A stretch of 64,000 nt of DNA from Bacteroidales bacterium UBA5326 (GCA_002408205.1 DHQY01000014.1:53777-117776), one strand, 5' to 3'. Counted from the stretch's first letter, positions 56,601 through 64,000 are shown. Notes: generated by a model not told the origin, from the sequence alone. Translations and numbers: made by a program.

Positions 56601-58130
56601 CGGCTTATTGCTTAATACGGCAGGAGGAGCATCGTTGCCCATAGAAGAAGTAGGCTCTATACCATCCCCGGCCATGCCTTTTATGATAAAATCCAGATCT
56701 TCTTTCGTATATCCAAACTCAGCAATATATGTGTCATAATCATCTCCCAGTGAAGGAGATACCTCGTTTTTTGGCTTAATTTCATCCAGTGAAAGCCGGT
56801 TATCCTTAAGCCAGTTCTCATAAGGATTCCGGTGCGTAAGCTGGCTCTTAACTTCCTGATCGGGAATAATAATGCCGAGTTTGGTGTCCACCAGCAATAT
56901 TTTCCCGGGGCGCAAACGCCCCATTTCCTTTATCTCTCCGGGGGAAAAAGTCTGCACGCCTACCTCGGACCCCATAACAATAAGATCGTTGTGGGTCAGC
57001 AGATACCTCGAGGGACGCAGCCCGTTCCGGTCCAGAGTTCCCCCTATATACCGGCCGTCCGAAAAAAGTATGGAAGCCGGACCGTCCCAGGGTTCCATCA
57101 TGGTAGAGTGGTACTCATAGAAAGCTTTAAGACTGGGCGGAATTGGGTTTTTATCATTGAACGATTCGGGGATCATCATACACAGTGCGTGCTGCATGGA
57201 CCTTCCGGCCTGAAAAAGAAATTCCAGCACATTGTCAAAAGATGCCGAATCGCTTTTGCCCGGTTCAATGATCGGTAGTATTTTGTGCAGATCGTCTCCC
57301 AATACTTCCGAACGGATAAGCGATTCCCTGGCATGCATCCAAAGACGGTTTCCCTGCACCGTGTTAAACTCGCCGTTATGGGCAATATAGCGGAAAGGTT
57401 GTGCCAGATCCCAGGCCGGAAACGTATTGGTGCTGAACCTGGAATGTACCATGGCTATGGCACTTTTCATGCCGGGATCATTAAGATCCTTGTAATATAA
57501 CGATAATTGCCCGGGAGTCATCATACCCTTGTACACGATGGTTTTTGTGGAAAGGCTCGGAAAATAAAAGGCTGCCCTGTCTTTGATGTCCGATTCCCGG
57601 ATTGCTTTTTCAGCCTGTTTTCGCACAATGAACAGCTTTCTCTCAAGCGTGTCCTGTTCCCGCCTTACCAGCGAACGGACAAAGACTTGTTTTATGGCCG
57701 GTTCCACTCTTCTGGCAATCTCACCCACCGCTTTAGAATCTACCGGAACCTCTCTGAGAAAGAACATTTCCAGCTGTTCACGGCCACAATAATCTTTGAA
57801 AACGGAGAGACAGGCTTCCGCACTTTGCCTGTCCTTTGGCAAGAAAAGCAATCCGGTACCGTACTGTCCCGGATCGGGAAGCCCTATACCCATTCCCGAG
57901 AATAAATCATGAGGCACCTGAATTTGTATTCCGGCACCATCTCCTGTTTTGGCATCAGCCCCGGTGGCTCCGCGGTGATCCATATTCGCAAGCACTTCCA
58001 ACCCCCTCCGGACAATATCATGTGAAGGGATTCCTTTAATATGTGCCACAAATCCAATTCCGCAACTGTCGTGTTCATTCTCAGGACGGTAAAGACCCTG
58101 TTCAGGCGGAAAAACTACTGTTTCATTCAT
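53604..58130 (-). CDS. gltB: Glutamate synthase large subunit
   Basis: A 1508-residue GOGAT alpha chain that makes two glutamates from glutamine and 2-oxoglutarate. The short propeptide ends before the nucleophile Cys of HDSCGIGFVAH (Cys23). The FMN/synthase domain includes GGRSNTGEGGEDPARY, and the 3Fe-4S cluster motif is CVMMRKCHLNTCP around residue 1115. The C-terminal glutamate-synthase beta-helix is glycine-rich (GGRVVVLGKTGRNFAAGMSGG). It is divergent from the broken ammonium transporter gene across a very AT-rich spacer, the classic nitrogen-assimilation pairing. Confidence 0.97.
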   Translation of the reverse strand: MNETVVFPPEQGLYRPENEHDSCGIGFVAHIKGIPSHDIVRRGLEVLANMDHRGATGADAKTGDGAGIQIQVPHDLFSGMGIGLPDPGQYGTGLLFLPKDRQSAEACLSVFKDYCGREQLEMFFLREVPVDSKAVGEIARRVEPAIKQVFVRSLVRREQDTLERKLFIVRKQAEKAIRESDIKDRAAFYFPSLSTKTIVYKGMMTPGQLSLYYKDLNDPGMKSAIAMVHSRFSTNTFPAWDLAQPFRYIAHNGEFNTVQGNRLWMHARESLIRSEVLGDDLHKILPIIEPGKSDSASFDNVLEFLFQAGRSMQHALCMMIPESFNDKNPIPPSLKAFYEYHSTMMEPWDGPASILFSDGRYIGGTLDRNGLRPSRYLLTHNDLIVMGSEVGVQTFSPGEIKEMGRLRPGKILLVDTKLGIIIPDQEVKSQLTHRNPYENWLKDNRLSLDEIKPKNEVSPSLGDDYDTYIAEFGYTKEDLDFIIKGMAGDGIEPTSSMGNDAPPAVLSNKPQRLFNYFKQLFAQVTNPPIDPIREELVMSMTNYIGALKKNLLEESADLCRLIKFRHPIVTNTDLGKIKDLKDDYFIHETIQMVFPAHEGETGLRQALDSILEKAEKAVDEGKNFIILTDRCITKDMAPLPSLLVTSAVHHHLIEKKKRMQVGIIVETAEAREVMHFALLFGYGASVVSPYMAFAVLDELVNKGTLGITYAEAKKNYIKSVEKGLLKVISKMGISTLRSYHGAQVFEALGIGPELIDKCFKGTVSRIGGIGFAELTQEILMFHKNAFGNEKPDSPAGFAGTYQYRRDGERHAWNPDSIALLQWATHTNDYNKFREYSSRVEADNKGLFLRGSLNLKSDRKPVDINEVEPVESIMKRFVTGAMSYGSISKEAHEAIALAMNTIGGRSNTGEGGEDPARYGTSLNSKIKQVASGRFGVTSHYLVNAGEIQIKIAQGAKPGEGGQLPGHKVDRIIARTRNSTPGITLISPPPHHDIYSIEDLSQLIYDLKSANQRARVSVKLVSENGVGTIAAGVAKTYADIITISGYEGGTGASPASSIKHAGVPVELGIAEAQQTLVMNDLRRRVVLQCDGQLKTGLDVVKMTCLGAEEFGFSTSVLIVLGCVMMRKCHLNTCPMGIATQNEAMRRRFTGRSEYVINFFRFIASEVREILASMGYTKLEDIVGHPGLLGPSPEIRNWKSKTLDFSKILYRPGEADLFPVKNQYGNTKKMDDHLDRQLIKEANAAIKSGQKIWIEKDVTNTNRAVGTMLSSEISERYGQDGLPEDTINCIFHGAAGQSFGAFLARGITLRLEGCSNDYLGKGLSGGKIILVPPAGTTFRPEENIITGNTGLYGATSGMAFIRGVAGERFAVRNSGALAVIEGTGDHCCEYMTGGRVVVLGKTGRNFAAGMSGGVAYVLDLEGNFDYYCNKGMVELSPVEDRADVAELQEMINGHLLYTRSGMATKVLTNWEEFLPRFVKVIPFEYKKILEEEKLRRLESILRITEEERRHE

Positions 58131-58529
58131 ATTGAAAGATTTATATATGACTTTAAAACCAATTATCGATTTTTATGTAATAAATTATAATATATAAGAA
58201 ATATTCTTACAAATAAACAACCGGTTATCTTAGCTCTAAATTAATATAATTTATTGTATATAAGACAATTTTAAACCAACCTATTAAAAGCTTACATATT
58301 GTATAAAAATTAATAATAAATAATAACTTAATTAGTTTATATATGCATTTTTTATAAATGAACGAATCAAAAAAACGTTTTTAGCTATAAAAATTAATTA
58401 CAATGGACAAAAAAAGCTTTATATTTTGTATAAATAACAAATTTCAATTACACATTTTAACATCTTATATCATTCATTATATGATATTTATATTTTTTAG
58501 TATAATTGCAACTTGAAAAAAAACTATCT
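58131..58529. other. 399-base very AT-rich spacer between gltB and the broken amt gene
   Basis: This divergent spacer is far richer in A and T than any other part of the window. It holds no open frame of interest. Seen by eye: a perfect 12-base palindrome AAAAACGTTTTT (58371-58382), an ATCAT/ATGAT inverted repeat near 58469-58485, and three TTGTATA copies (about 58254, 58299 and 58426). I find no full TAnnTTTG promoter and no sigma-54 GG-N10-GC site. It presumably carries the promoters and nitrogen-responsive operators for both sides. Confidence 0.5.
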
Positions 58530-59649
58530 ATGAAAAGAAAAGGAAACTGGCTTTTATTTTTGGGTCTGCTCATAGCAGCCGCTTTGCTTGGAATTATTTT
58601 TCCCGGATCCACCGGACCGGCAGATCCCGATCCCGCTATTAATCCGGGAGACGTAGCCTGGATGTTAACCGCCTCGGCTTTGGTATTAATTATGACGCCC
58701 GGTCTGGGCTTTTTCTACGGAGGGATGATTCATCCCCGTCACATCCTGTCCACAATACTTCAAAGCTTCGCCGCCATGGGGGTTGTCAGCGTGCTTTGGG
58801 TCGTAGTAGGATTCAGTCTTGCATTCGGAGATTCTGTGGGCGGAATTATAGGTAATCCGGCGGGGTATTCTTGATTTTGCCGGCGGTACGGTAGTGCATA
58901 TGTCGGCCGGATTTGCCGCTCTGGCCGGTGCAAAATTCCTGGGCAAACGGAAAGATTACGGTAGTCCCATACAGCCTGCGAATATATCTTTTGTACTGCT
59001 TGGCGCCGGATTGCTCTGGTTCGGCTGGTTCGGGTTCAATGCCGGTTCGGCCCTGGCTGCCAATGCAACGGCCGCCCTGGCACTGATGAATACCAATACG
59101 GCATCGGCCGCCGCAATGTTAGCCTACATATTTTTTGATGCGCAAATGGGGAGGAAGCCGTCTTCTATAGGGGCTTCGGTAGGACTTGTCGTAGGCCTGG
59201 TTGCCATCACTCCGGCGGCCGGATATGTAAATGTAGGGGCCAGCATATTCATTGGCGTACTGGCAGCCATAGTCAGCAATATGGTCATACATTTGTTCAC
59301 AGATAAAGTCGGTCTGGACGATACCCTTGCCGTGTTTCCCGCTCACGGCGTAGGAGGCGTCATGGGCATGATCTTAACAGGCATATTCGCTAAAGATACG
59401 GGACTTATTTATGGTCAGACAACAACCTTCACCCATCATCTGATTGCGCTTGCCGGTATATCGGCTTTCACGCTGGGAGGAGCATTCGCCATATATTGGC
59501 TGACTAATAAGATAGTCGGACTCCGGGTATCCGATATTTCTGAGAAAATAGGTCTCGACCTCAGCCAGCACGATGAGTCCTATGCATTCAAGTACGAAGA
59601 ACCCAAAACAGCTAAAGACGTCAAAAAGGAGCTGGGCCTGACACAATAA
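58530..59649 (+). pseudogene. amtB: Ammonium transporter (Amt family), broken by an internal deletion
   Basis: An Amt-family channel gene in two frames. The first part (58530-58874) codes for the signal sequence and first helices, ending GDSVGGIIGNPAGYS and a TGA. The second part, in another frame from about 58864 to 59649, resumes with GILDFAGGTVVHMSAG and runs to the normal end. In intact Amt proteins about 75 residues lie between GNP and the DFAGGTVVH motif, so roughly 230 bases are missing and the frame is lost. Both twin-histidine motifs (VVH and FPAHGVGG) survive in the second part. No glnK lies next to it. A sequencing or assembly fault is the alternative. Confidence 0.85.
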
Positions 59650-60734
59650 ATGTGCCCGCCTCCGTTTTAATCACCCGCCATCCGTCTTTCAGGGTCAGTG
59701 TATAATCAGATTCGAAAATAGTGCCGGTCGTACCTGTAACAGGCCCCGGTCTCTAACATTTCTTCTTTAAATGCTTCCTTTGTGGCCGCCACAAAAACTC
59801 CGGCGTTGTATTTTTCAACAATGCCGGAAACGGCCACATGTAAAGCCAATGTGTCCGGAGGATAAGTCAGGCCTGAGGTTTCTGCAGCAATGCCGGGCAG
59901 GGCCTCTCCGGTGCGGACCTTTCCAATCCATCCGGTTGTTAACCTGTCCAGAGTAAAGCCGTAGGCCGGACCCGTTATATAGGCAAACGAGTTGGCCAGT
60001 GCAGTTTTTCCGGCATATGTTTCCAAATCAGTGACCAGCTGCTTCCTTATCTCAAGATCACACATTCCGCACAATCTGTACCCGGTATATTCGGCCATTC
60101 CCTCGTGACGTTCAAATTCATTTTCGTTATTATTCGGGAAAAGGGCCTGCCTGTAATGCCTAAGCAACAAAGCATCTGTTGTATATGATTTTATCTCCTG
60201 AAGATCAACGGCCTGCAGAGCCCTGCTTAATGCCATTAACTCAAGCCTCATTAATATATTACCTTCCTCCTGGTCAAGATGGGTATTTTGTGTCATGACC
60301 GGCATAATGCCCACAGACTGCTGTTTTGCATGCCAGCATTCATGCACCAGCAATCTGTTTCGCGCATTGTTATCGTCTGGCGAAAGGGCATTCCACATGG
60401 CCATGGTTCATAGTTCTCCGTCCCATTCAAACGCCGTGTTGGCAATTCCCGTATTATCGGGTAACCTGCCAATAAAAACACCTTCTTTTTCAACTAACGT
60501 ATTGCTTTTATTCTGCCGGTTGGCAATAATAACGCGATCTGCAGGGCTCACCAACATAACCGGTCCGTAAAGGTTTACGCCCCATAACAATCCGTTATCT
60601 GCGATGCAAATGGAATCGAGTTGTCTGAAGTATTCCTTTGCCTGCAGAAGAGGATCCATTTCCTGCGCCTTCGCCGTCACGGTCAGAAGGGTCAGTAATA
60701 TAAAAGAGCCGAATGAGATTAGATTTTTTTTCAT
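59621..60734 (-). pseudogene. Secreted HExxH metallopeptidase-like gene with a UGA and a frameshift
   Basis: The upstream half (start 60734, MKKNLISFGSFILLTLL, signal peptide to about residue 24) runs in frame into a TGA at 60408-60410. It then continues in the same frame as GEL-stop-TMAMWNALSPDD. Homologues, by recall, have Trp here (xxWTMVM), so TGG has become TGA. The downstream half has HECWH (HExxH) and a later Glu in EGMAEY, a gluzincin-like zinc site. Near 59750 a one-base shift leads to an unfinished tail. Reading the shifted frame gives PGPVTGTTGTIFESDYTLTL and then DGWRVIK to a stop at 59621, the expected C-terminus. The function of the family is not known to me. Confidence 0.75.
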
Positions 60735-60816
60735 TTTTTCAAGTTTACGATCTACGCATTGGTCCTGTATACATGGATTAATGTTTAAAAACAAAGCGAA
60801 TATATGCAAGAAAACT

Positions 60817-60824
60817 TATCTTTG
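60817..60824 (+). promoter_or_regulatory. TATCTTTG -7 element directly before the AraC-family gene
   Basis: A full TAnnTTTG match ending 4 bases before the ATG at 60829, so the transcript would start at or within a few bases of the start codon. No -33 match was found. It supports the ATG at 60829 over the longer open frame upstream. Confidence 0.5.
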
Positions 60825-60828
60825 TCCC

Positions 60829-61641
60829 ATGCATTTTTGTTTCTTTCAACCTTCCGGCTTCCTGAAAAAATATGTGAAGCAATACTGCCTTATGGAATCG
60901 GTTCCGGGGGAACAGGACATGTGTGAAAGAGTAATCCCTACAGAGCATATTCAGCTGATGTTTCATTACAAAGATCCGTTTGTGGTGCATTCCGGAACCA
61001 TGCCCGTCCGTCAGCCGTTTTCCATAGTCAGCGGGCTTAGTCATTCATATTCGGACGTTTCCACTCATGGACTGACCGGCGTGATCTTCATAAGCTTCAC
61101 ACCTGCCGGAGCCTGCCATTTTTTTGAATTTCCTTTATCGGAGATCGAGAATCAAAGTGTTGATCTGAAAGCCGTCTATAACCGTGAAATTCACGAAGTG
61201 GAAGAAAAACTTCATCGGGCAGGCTCTTCCGGGGAAAGAATAGCGCTCATTGAGCAGTTCCTAGTACAGCGGTACAGAGAGATCCCTATTCACGACGAGC
61301 TCCTGGTCCAATCTGCCGTCACACTTATTAAAAGCAACCGGGGCCCTTTTACTACGCCTGAACTGGCCGGGATGCTCTCCGTGACGCCAAAGAGCCTTGA
61401 ACGAAAATTCGCCGCTTATATAGGAAAAACGCCCAGACAATTTACCAGGATCGTTCGTTTTAACCAATGCATCAGGGATATTGGATCCGGTGACAAAGGC
61501 CACTTTACCCAATACGCATACCGTAACGGTTATTACGATCAGTCTCATTTCATCCATGAATTCAAAATGTATTCCGGCTACACTCCCGGAGAATTTTTCT
61601 CGCTTTTCCCCGATTGCGCAGAAAACTTCGCGAATGCCTGA
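60829..61641 (+). CDS. AraC family transcriptional regulator
   Basis: A 270-residue regulator with an N-terminal sensing domain of the DUF6597 type (about 1-150) and a C-terminal AraC/XylS DNA-binding domain with two helix-turn-helix units. The first includes TPELAGMLSVTPKSLERKF and the second FTQYAYRNGYYDQSHFIHEF, ending with the usual SGYTPGEFF. The ligand is unknown. It is divergent from the broken HExxH gene, which it may once have regulated; that is inference from position. Confidence 0.88.
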   Translation: MHFCFFQPSGFLKKYVKQYCLMESVPGEQDMCERVIPTEHIQLMFHYKDPFVVHSGTMPVRQPFSIVSGLSHSYSDVSTHGLTGVIFISFTPAGACHFFEFPLSEIENQSVDLKAVYNREIHEVEEKLHRAGSSGERIALIEQFLVQRYREIPIHDELLVQSAVTLIKSNRGPFTTPELAGMLSVTPKSLERKFAAYIGKTPRQFTRIVRFNQCIRDIGSGDKGHFTQYAYRNGYYDQSHFIHEFKMYSGYTPGEFFSLFPDCAENFANA

Positions 61642-61681
61642 TTTTGTCTGTTTTTTACAATCACCGGATTTTCGACCAGCC

Positions 61682-61689
61682 TATTTTTG
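61682..61689 (+). promoter_or_regulatory. TATTTTTG -7 element for the short UvrA-like gene
   Basis: A full TAnnTTTG match, 18 bases before the ATG at 61708. No -33 TTTG at the normal spacing. It covers the upstream in-frame start candidate at 61687. Confidence 0.45.
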
Positions 61690-61707
61690 CGGGATATTTT
61701 TTATAGC

Positions 61708-63957
61708 ATGAACAATCAATACATCGGCGTGCGGAATGCGCATACCAACAACCTTAAGCACCTGGACATTGACATTCCCAAACACAAACTGGTGGTTTTC
61801 ACCGGCATCTCCGGTTCGGGAAAGTCCTCTTTACTGTTCGACACCATATATACCGAGGCACAACGTCAGCTGATTGAGACATTCAGCACTTTTGCCCGCA
61901 CGCGCATGCCCAAACTTTCCCGTCCCGATGTGGATGAAATCCTGAACCTTTCCACATCTATCGTAATCGATCAGAAAAGAATGGGCAATAACCTGAGAAG
62001 TACCGTGGGAACGGCTACCGAGATCAACACATACCTTCGCCTGCTTTACTCGAGGATAGGCACCCCGTTCACCGGACCTTCGTTTTTTTTCTCTTTTAAC
62101 CATCCTCAGGGAATGTGTCCCCACTGCCATGGACTGGGCAAGATTGCCCGGATAGACACCAATCTGTTTCTCGACAGGGAAAAGAGCATTCGTGAAGGCG
62201 CCCTCCTGCATCCGTTCTACCGGATTGGCTCTTACTTTTGGAACGAGTTGATGCAGATAGACGTAGCAAATGTGGACAAAAAAATCAAAGATTTTACGGA
62301 AGACGAACTGCATCTGCTGCTCTATTCAGAGCCTTTCCCCATAAAGAAAACACCCAGGAAACTGACCTACACCAAATATTTTGAAGGCATAGCCCGGAAA
62401 ATGGAACGTGCGGTTGCCGGAAAAGCCGAGGATGAAACCCCCGAGGAAGAAAAAAACGCTTACGCCCGTTTTTTTGTATATACGGTATGTGAACATTGCC
62501 AGGGGTCCCGTATAAATGAACGGGCCCGTTCGGTAACCGTTAAGGGGCTTTCCATTGACAAGGTATGCCGCATGGAGCTGACCGATGTATACGATTTTCT
62601 AAAAAATATTGATGACCCCGTATCGCGTCCCATACTGAGGAAAGCGTTGTTTGTTCTGGAACAGCTTATAGAAATCGGCGTGGGCTATCTGACCCTCGAG
62701 CGTCCCGTATCTACCCTGTCCGGAGGTGAATCCCAAAGAGTGAAAATGTCCCGTCAGATGGACTGCAATCTCACGGACATGCTCTATATTCTGGATGAGC
62801 CATCCATTGGGCTGCATCCGCGCGATACGCAAAACCTGCTGAAGATCCTTTTCCGGCTTAAGGAAAAAGGGAACAGCGTGTACGTTGTGGAACACGATCC
62901 CGATATTATCAGGGCGGCCGAATGGATTGTGGATATTGGACCCGGGGCCGGCAAAGAGGGAGGTGCTGTAGTGTACAACGGCACGCCGGAGGGTTTGCAG
63001 CAGACTCCCGGAGCCACCTCCGAATACCTGTACCGGAAACCGGAGTCGTATTATAAAAGAAAGACGGCCGGGGATTTTTACGAAATAACCAACGCCACCG
63101 TCAATAATCTGAAAAACATTTCTGTGCGCATACCCAAAGGGGTTCTGACGTGTATTACCGGCGTAGCCGGCAGCGGAAAAAGCAGCCTCATCCACGGATG
63201 TTTTGTAAAACAGCATCCGGAATCTGTTGTGATTGACCAGTCTCAGCTGGGAAAAACATCCAGGGGAAATGCCGCCACCTACCTGCGTGTATTCGACGCC
63301 ATCCGTAAAGAATTTGCGGCGGCTACCGGTGCCGAAGCCTCTCTTTTCAGCTTTAATTCAAAAGGGGCCTGCCCCAAATGCAACGGGCAGGGGGTACTCA
63401 CTTACGAATTGCATTTTCTGGACTCTGTAAAAACACCTTGCGATGAATGCGAGGGCAAACGCTATAACTCAGAGGTACTTGCTTTGAAATACCGTGACAA
63501 GAACATTGCCGATATACTGGATATGACAGCCCGTCAGGCATATGAGTTTTTCACAACGGACAATATCCGAAAACGGCTCAGGCTGCTTATCGATACAGGC
63601 CTCGGGTACCTTAAACTGGGCCAGTCATTAAGCACACTCTCCGGCGGCGAATCACAACGGCTCAAAATAGCTGCCGAGCTGACCAAAAGCAGCCATATTT
63701 ATATTATGGACGAACCTACCACAGGGCTGCACATGTCGGACATCGACACTTTTTACCGGATTGTCAAATCGCTGGTAGATAAAAAAAATACCGTGATCAT
63801 TATCGAGCACAATATGGATATTATCCGAAAAGCAGACTGGGTAATAGATCTGGGTCCCGAAGGCGGAAAGAACGGAGGGGAACTGTTGTTCTGCGGGACT
63901 CCGGAAGATCTGGTAAAATGCAAACGGTCGTTTACAGGTAAACACCTTATTTTGTGA
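61708..63957 (+). CDS. Short UvrA-like ABC ATPase (UvrA2/DrrC type)
   Basis: A 749-residue excinuclease-A-type ATPase, about 190 residues shorter than UvrA. Two ABC halves are complete: Walker A TGISGSGKSSL and GVAGSGKSSL, signatures LSGGESQRVK and LSGGESQRLK, Walker B YILDEPSIGLHP and YIMDEPTTGLHM. Zinc-type pairs CPHCHG, CEHCQG, CPKCNG and CDECEG are kept. The shortness fits UvrA2 proteins that lack the UvrB-binding domain and are tied to drug or damage tolerance rather than normal repair. The ATG at 61708 is preferred to an upstream start. Its stop overlaps the tRNA gene by 3 bases. Confidence 0.88.
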   Translation: MNNQYIGVRNAHTNNLKHLDIDIPKHKLVVFTGISGSGKSSLLFDTIYTEAQRQLIETFSTFARTRMPKLSRPDVDEILNLSTSIVIDQKRMGNNLRSTVGTATEINTYLRLLYSRIGTPFTGPSFFFSFNHPQGMCPHCHGLGKIARIDTNLFLDREKSIREGALLHPFYRIGSYFWNELMQIDVANVDKKIKDFTEDELHLLLYSEPFPIKKTPRKLTYTKYFEGIARKMERAVAGKAEDETPEEEKNAYARFFVYTVCEHCQGSRINERARSVTVKGLSIDKVCRMELTDVYDFLKNIDDPVSRPILRKALFVLEQLIEIGVGYLTLERPVSTLSGGESQRVKMSRQMDCNLTDMLYILDEPSIGLHPRDTQNLLKILFRLKEKGNSVYVVEHDPDIIRAAEWIVDIGPGAGKEGGAVVYNGTPEGLQQTPGATSEYLYRKPESYYKRKTAGDFYEITNATVNNLKNISVRIPKGVLTCITGVAGSGKSSLIHGCFVKQHPESVVIDQSQLGKTSRGNAATYLRVFDAIRKEFAAATGAEASLFSFNSKGACPKCNGQGVLTYELHFLDSVKTPCDECEGKRYNSEVLALKYRDKNIADILDMTARQAYEFFTTDNIRKRLRLLIDTGLGYLKLGQSLSTLSGGESQRLKIAAELTKSSHIYIMDEPTTGLHMSDIDTFYRIVKSLVDKKNTVIIIEHNMDIIRKADWVIDLGPEGGKNGGELLFCGTPEDLVKCKRSFTGKHLIL

Positions 63958-64000
63958 GTTGTACTGGATTCGAACCAGTGACCCCTACCCTGTCAAGGTA
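63955..64000 (-). tRNA. tRNA-Val (anticodon GAC), 3' half only
   Basis: The minus strand reads the anticodon arm (TACC, loop TTGACAG, GGTAG), variable loop GGGTC, T arm (ACTGG, TTCGAAT, CCAGT) and acceptor strand ACAACTC with discriminator A. The anticodon is GAC, reading GUC/GUU valine codons. CCA is not encoded. The 5' half lies outside the window. The last bases overlap the UvrA-like stop codon by 3 bases. Confidence 0.88.

Noticed and set aside
58131..58529. Sigma-54 promoter for amt or gltB
   Set aside because: No GG-N10-GC pair with the right flanks could be found in either direction.
60408..60410. UGA as selenocysteine or as a reassigned Trp codon
   Set aside because: No obvious SECIS-like hairpin directly after it, the position matches Trp rather than Cys in relatives, and UGA is used as a normal stop in many genes here.
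60604..60828. Longer AraC-family protein starting at 60604
   Set aside because: The extra part crosses the divergent signal-peptide region and intergenic promoter; the TATCTTTG element and domain start support 60829.
1..64000. CRISPR array, insertion sequence or prophage
   Set aside because: No regularly spaced repeats, transposase, integrase or phage structural motif was seen.

Overview
This window looks like a chromosomal segment of a Bacteroidota bacterium, most likely order Bacteroidales. Direct signs are: repeated promoters of the Bacteroidota housekeeping type (TTTG, 19-20 bases, TAnnTTTG) in front of many genes, little sign of Shine-Dalgarno sites, large FtsX-type permeases in tandem, GH92/GH125/GH2 glycosidases, and an rSAM/SPASM protein of a Bacteroidales-type family. 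Base composition is moderate and even, except for a roughly 400-base very AT-rich spacer at 58131-58529. I see no insertion sequence, prophage, CRISPR array or rRNA. The genus cannot be named from this sequence.

Layout. 1-1.5 kb: 3' end of a glycerate kinase gene facing a radical SAM/SPASM gene whose third cluster cysteine position is Asn. 1.5-8.6 kb: three tandem FtsX/MacB-like permeases without an ATPase gene. 8.7-13.3 kb: LysM/M23 peptidase, FecCD/FecE-type importer, nitroreductase and a PLP aminotransferase. 13.4-20.9 kb: a long plus-strand run with queD, polA (proofreading motifs lost), a GT2 enzyme, an ECF sigma factor, rsmG, rpmH, a PASTA protein and an RluA-family pseudouridine synthase. 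20.9-24.4 kb: ruvC, serS and a Na/Pi cotransporter on the minus strand. 24.5-27.3 kb: a secreted ThuA-GH18 fusion and a RidA/chorismatase-like protein, ended by a hairpin terminator shared with rpmA-rplU.

28.1-34.7 kb holds four plus-strand genes joined by 4-base ATGA overlaps: an AAA ATPase, a SIRT5/CobB-like sirtuin, a GlcD-GlcF-like FAD/Fe-S dehydrogenase, and a calcineurin-like phosphoesterase lipoprotein fused to a PQQ-type beta-propeller. 34.7-39.7 kb is a minus-strand group of an NadR-like kinase, rhaD-like aldolase and purL. 39.7-47.8 kb is a glycan-degrading neighbourhood aimed mainly at alpha-mannosides (GH92, GH125) plus GH2, a DUF362 ferredoxin and a Gfo/Idh/MocA dehydrogenase, without SusC/SusD. 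47.9-52.2 kb is sbcD-sbcC. 52.2-59.6 kb is nitrogen assimilation: gltB-gltD and, divergently, an ammonium transporter gene broken by an out-of-frame internal deletion. Next to it, 59.6-60.7 kb, is a second broken gene, a secreted HExxH protein with a UGA in place of an expected Trp codon and a later frameshift. An AraC-family regulator, a short UvrA-like protein and the 3' half of tRNA-Val(GAC) close the window.

Architecture. Nearly every convergent gene pair overlaps or abuts (34, 0, 38, 32, 3-base gap, 8, about 29 before decay, 3 bases); only one pair is separated by a recognisable terminator. Several TAnnTTTG elements sit on the most upstream possible start codon and therefore move the likely start downstream. 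The most notable points are the altered radical SAM motif, the two adjacent broken genes beside the GOGAT genes, the four-gene ATPase-sirtuin-dehydrogenase-phosphoesterase operon, the ThuA-GH18 fusion, and the proofreading-dead Pol I.
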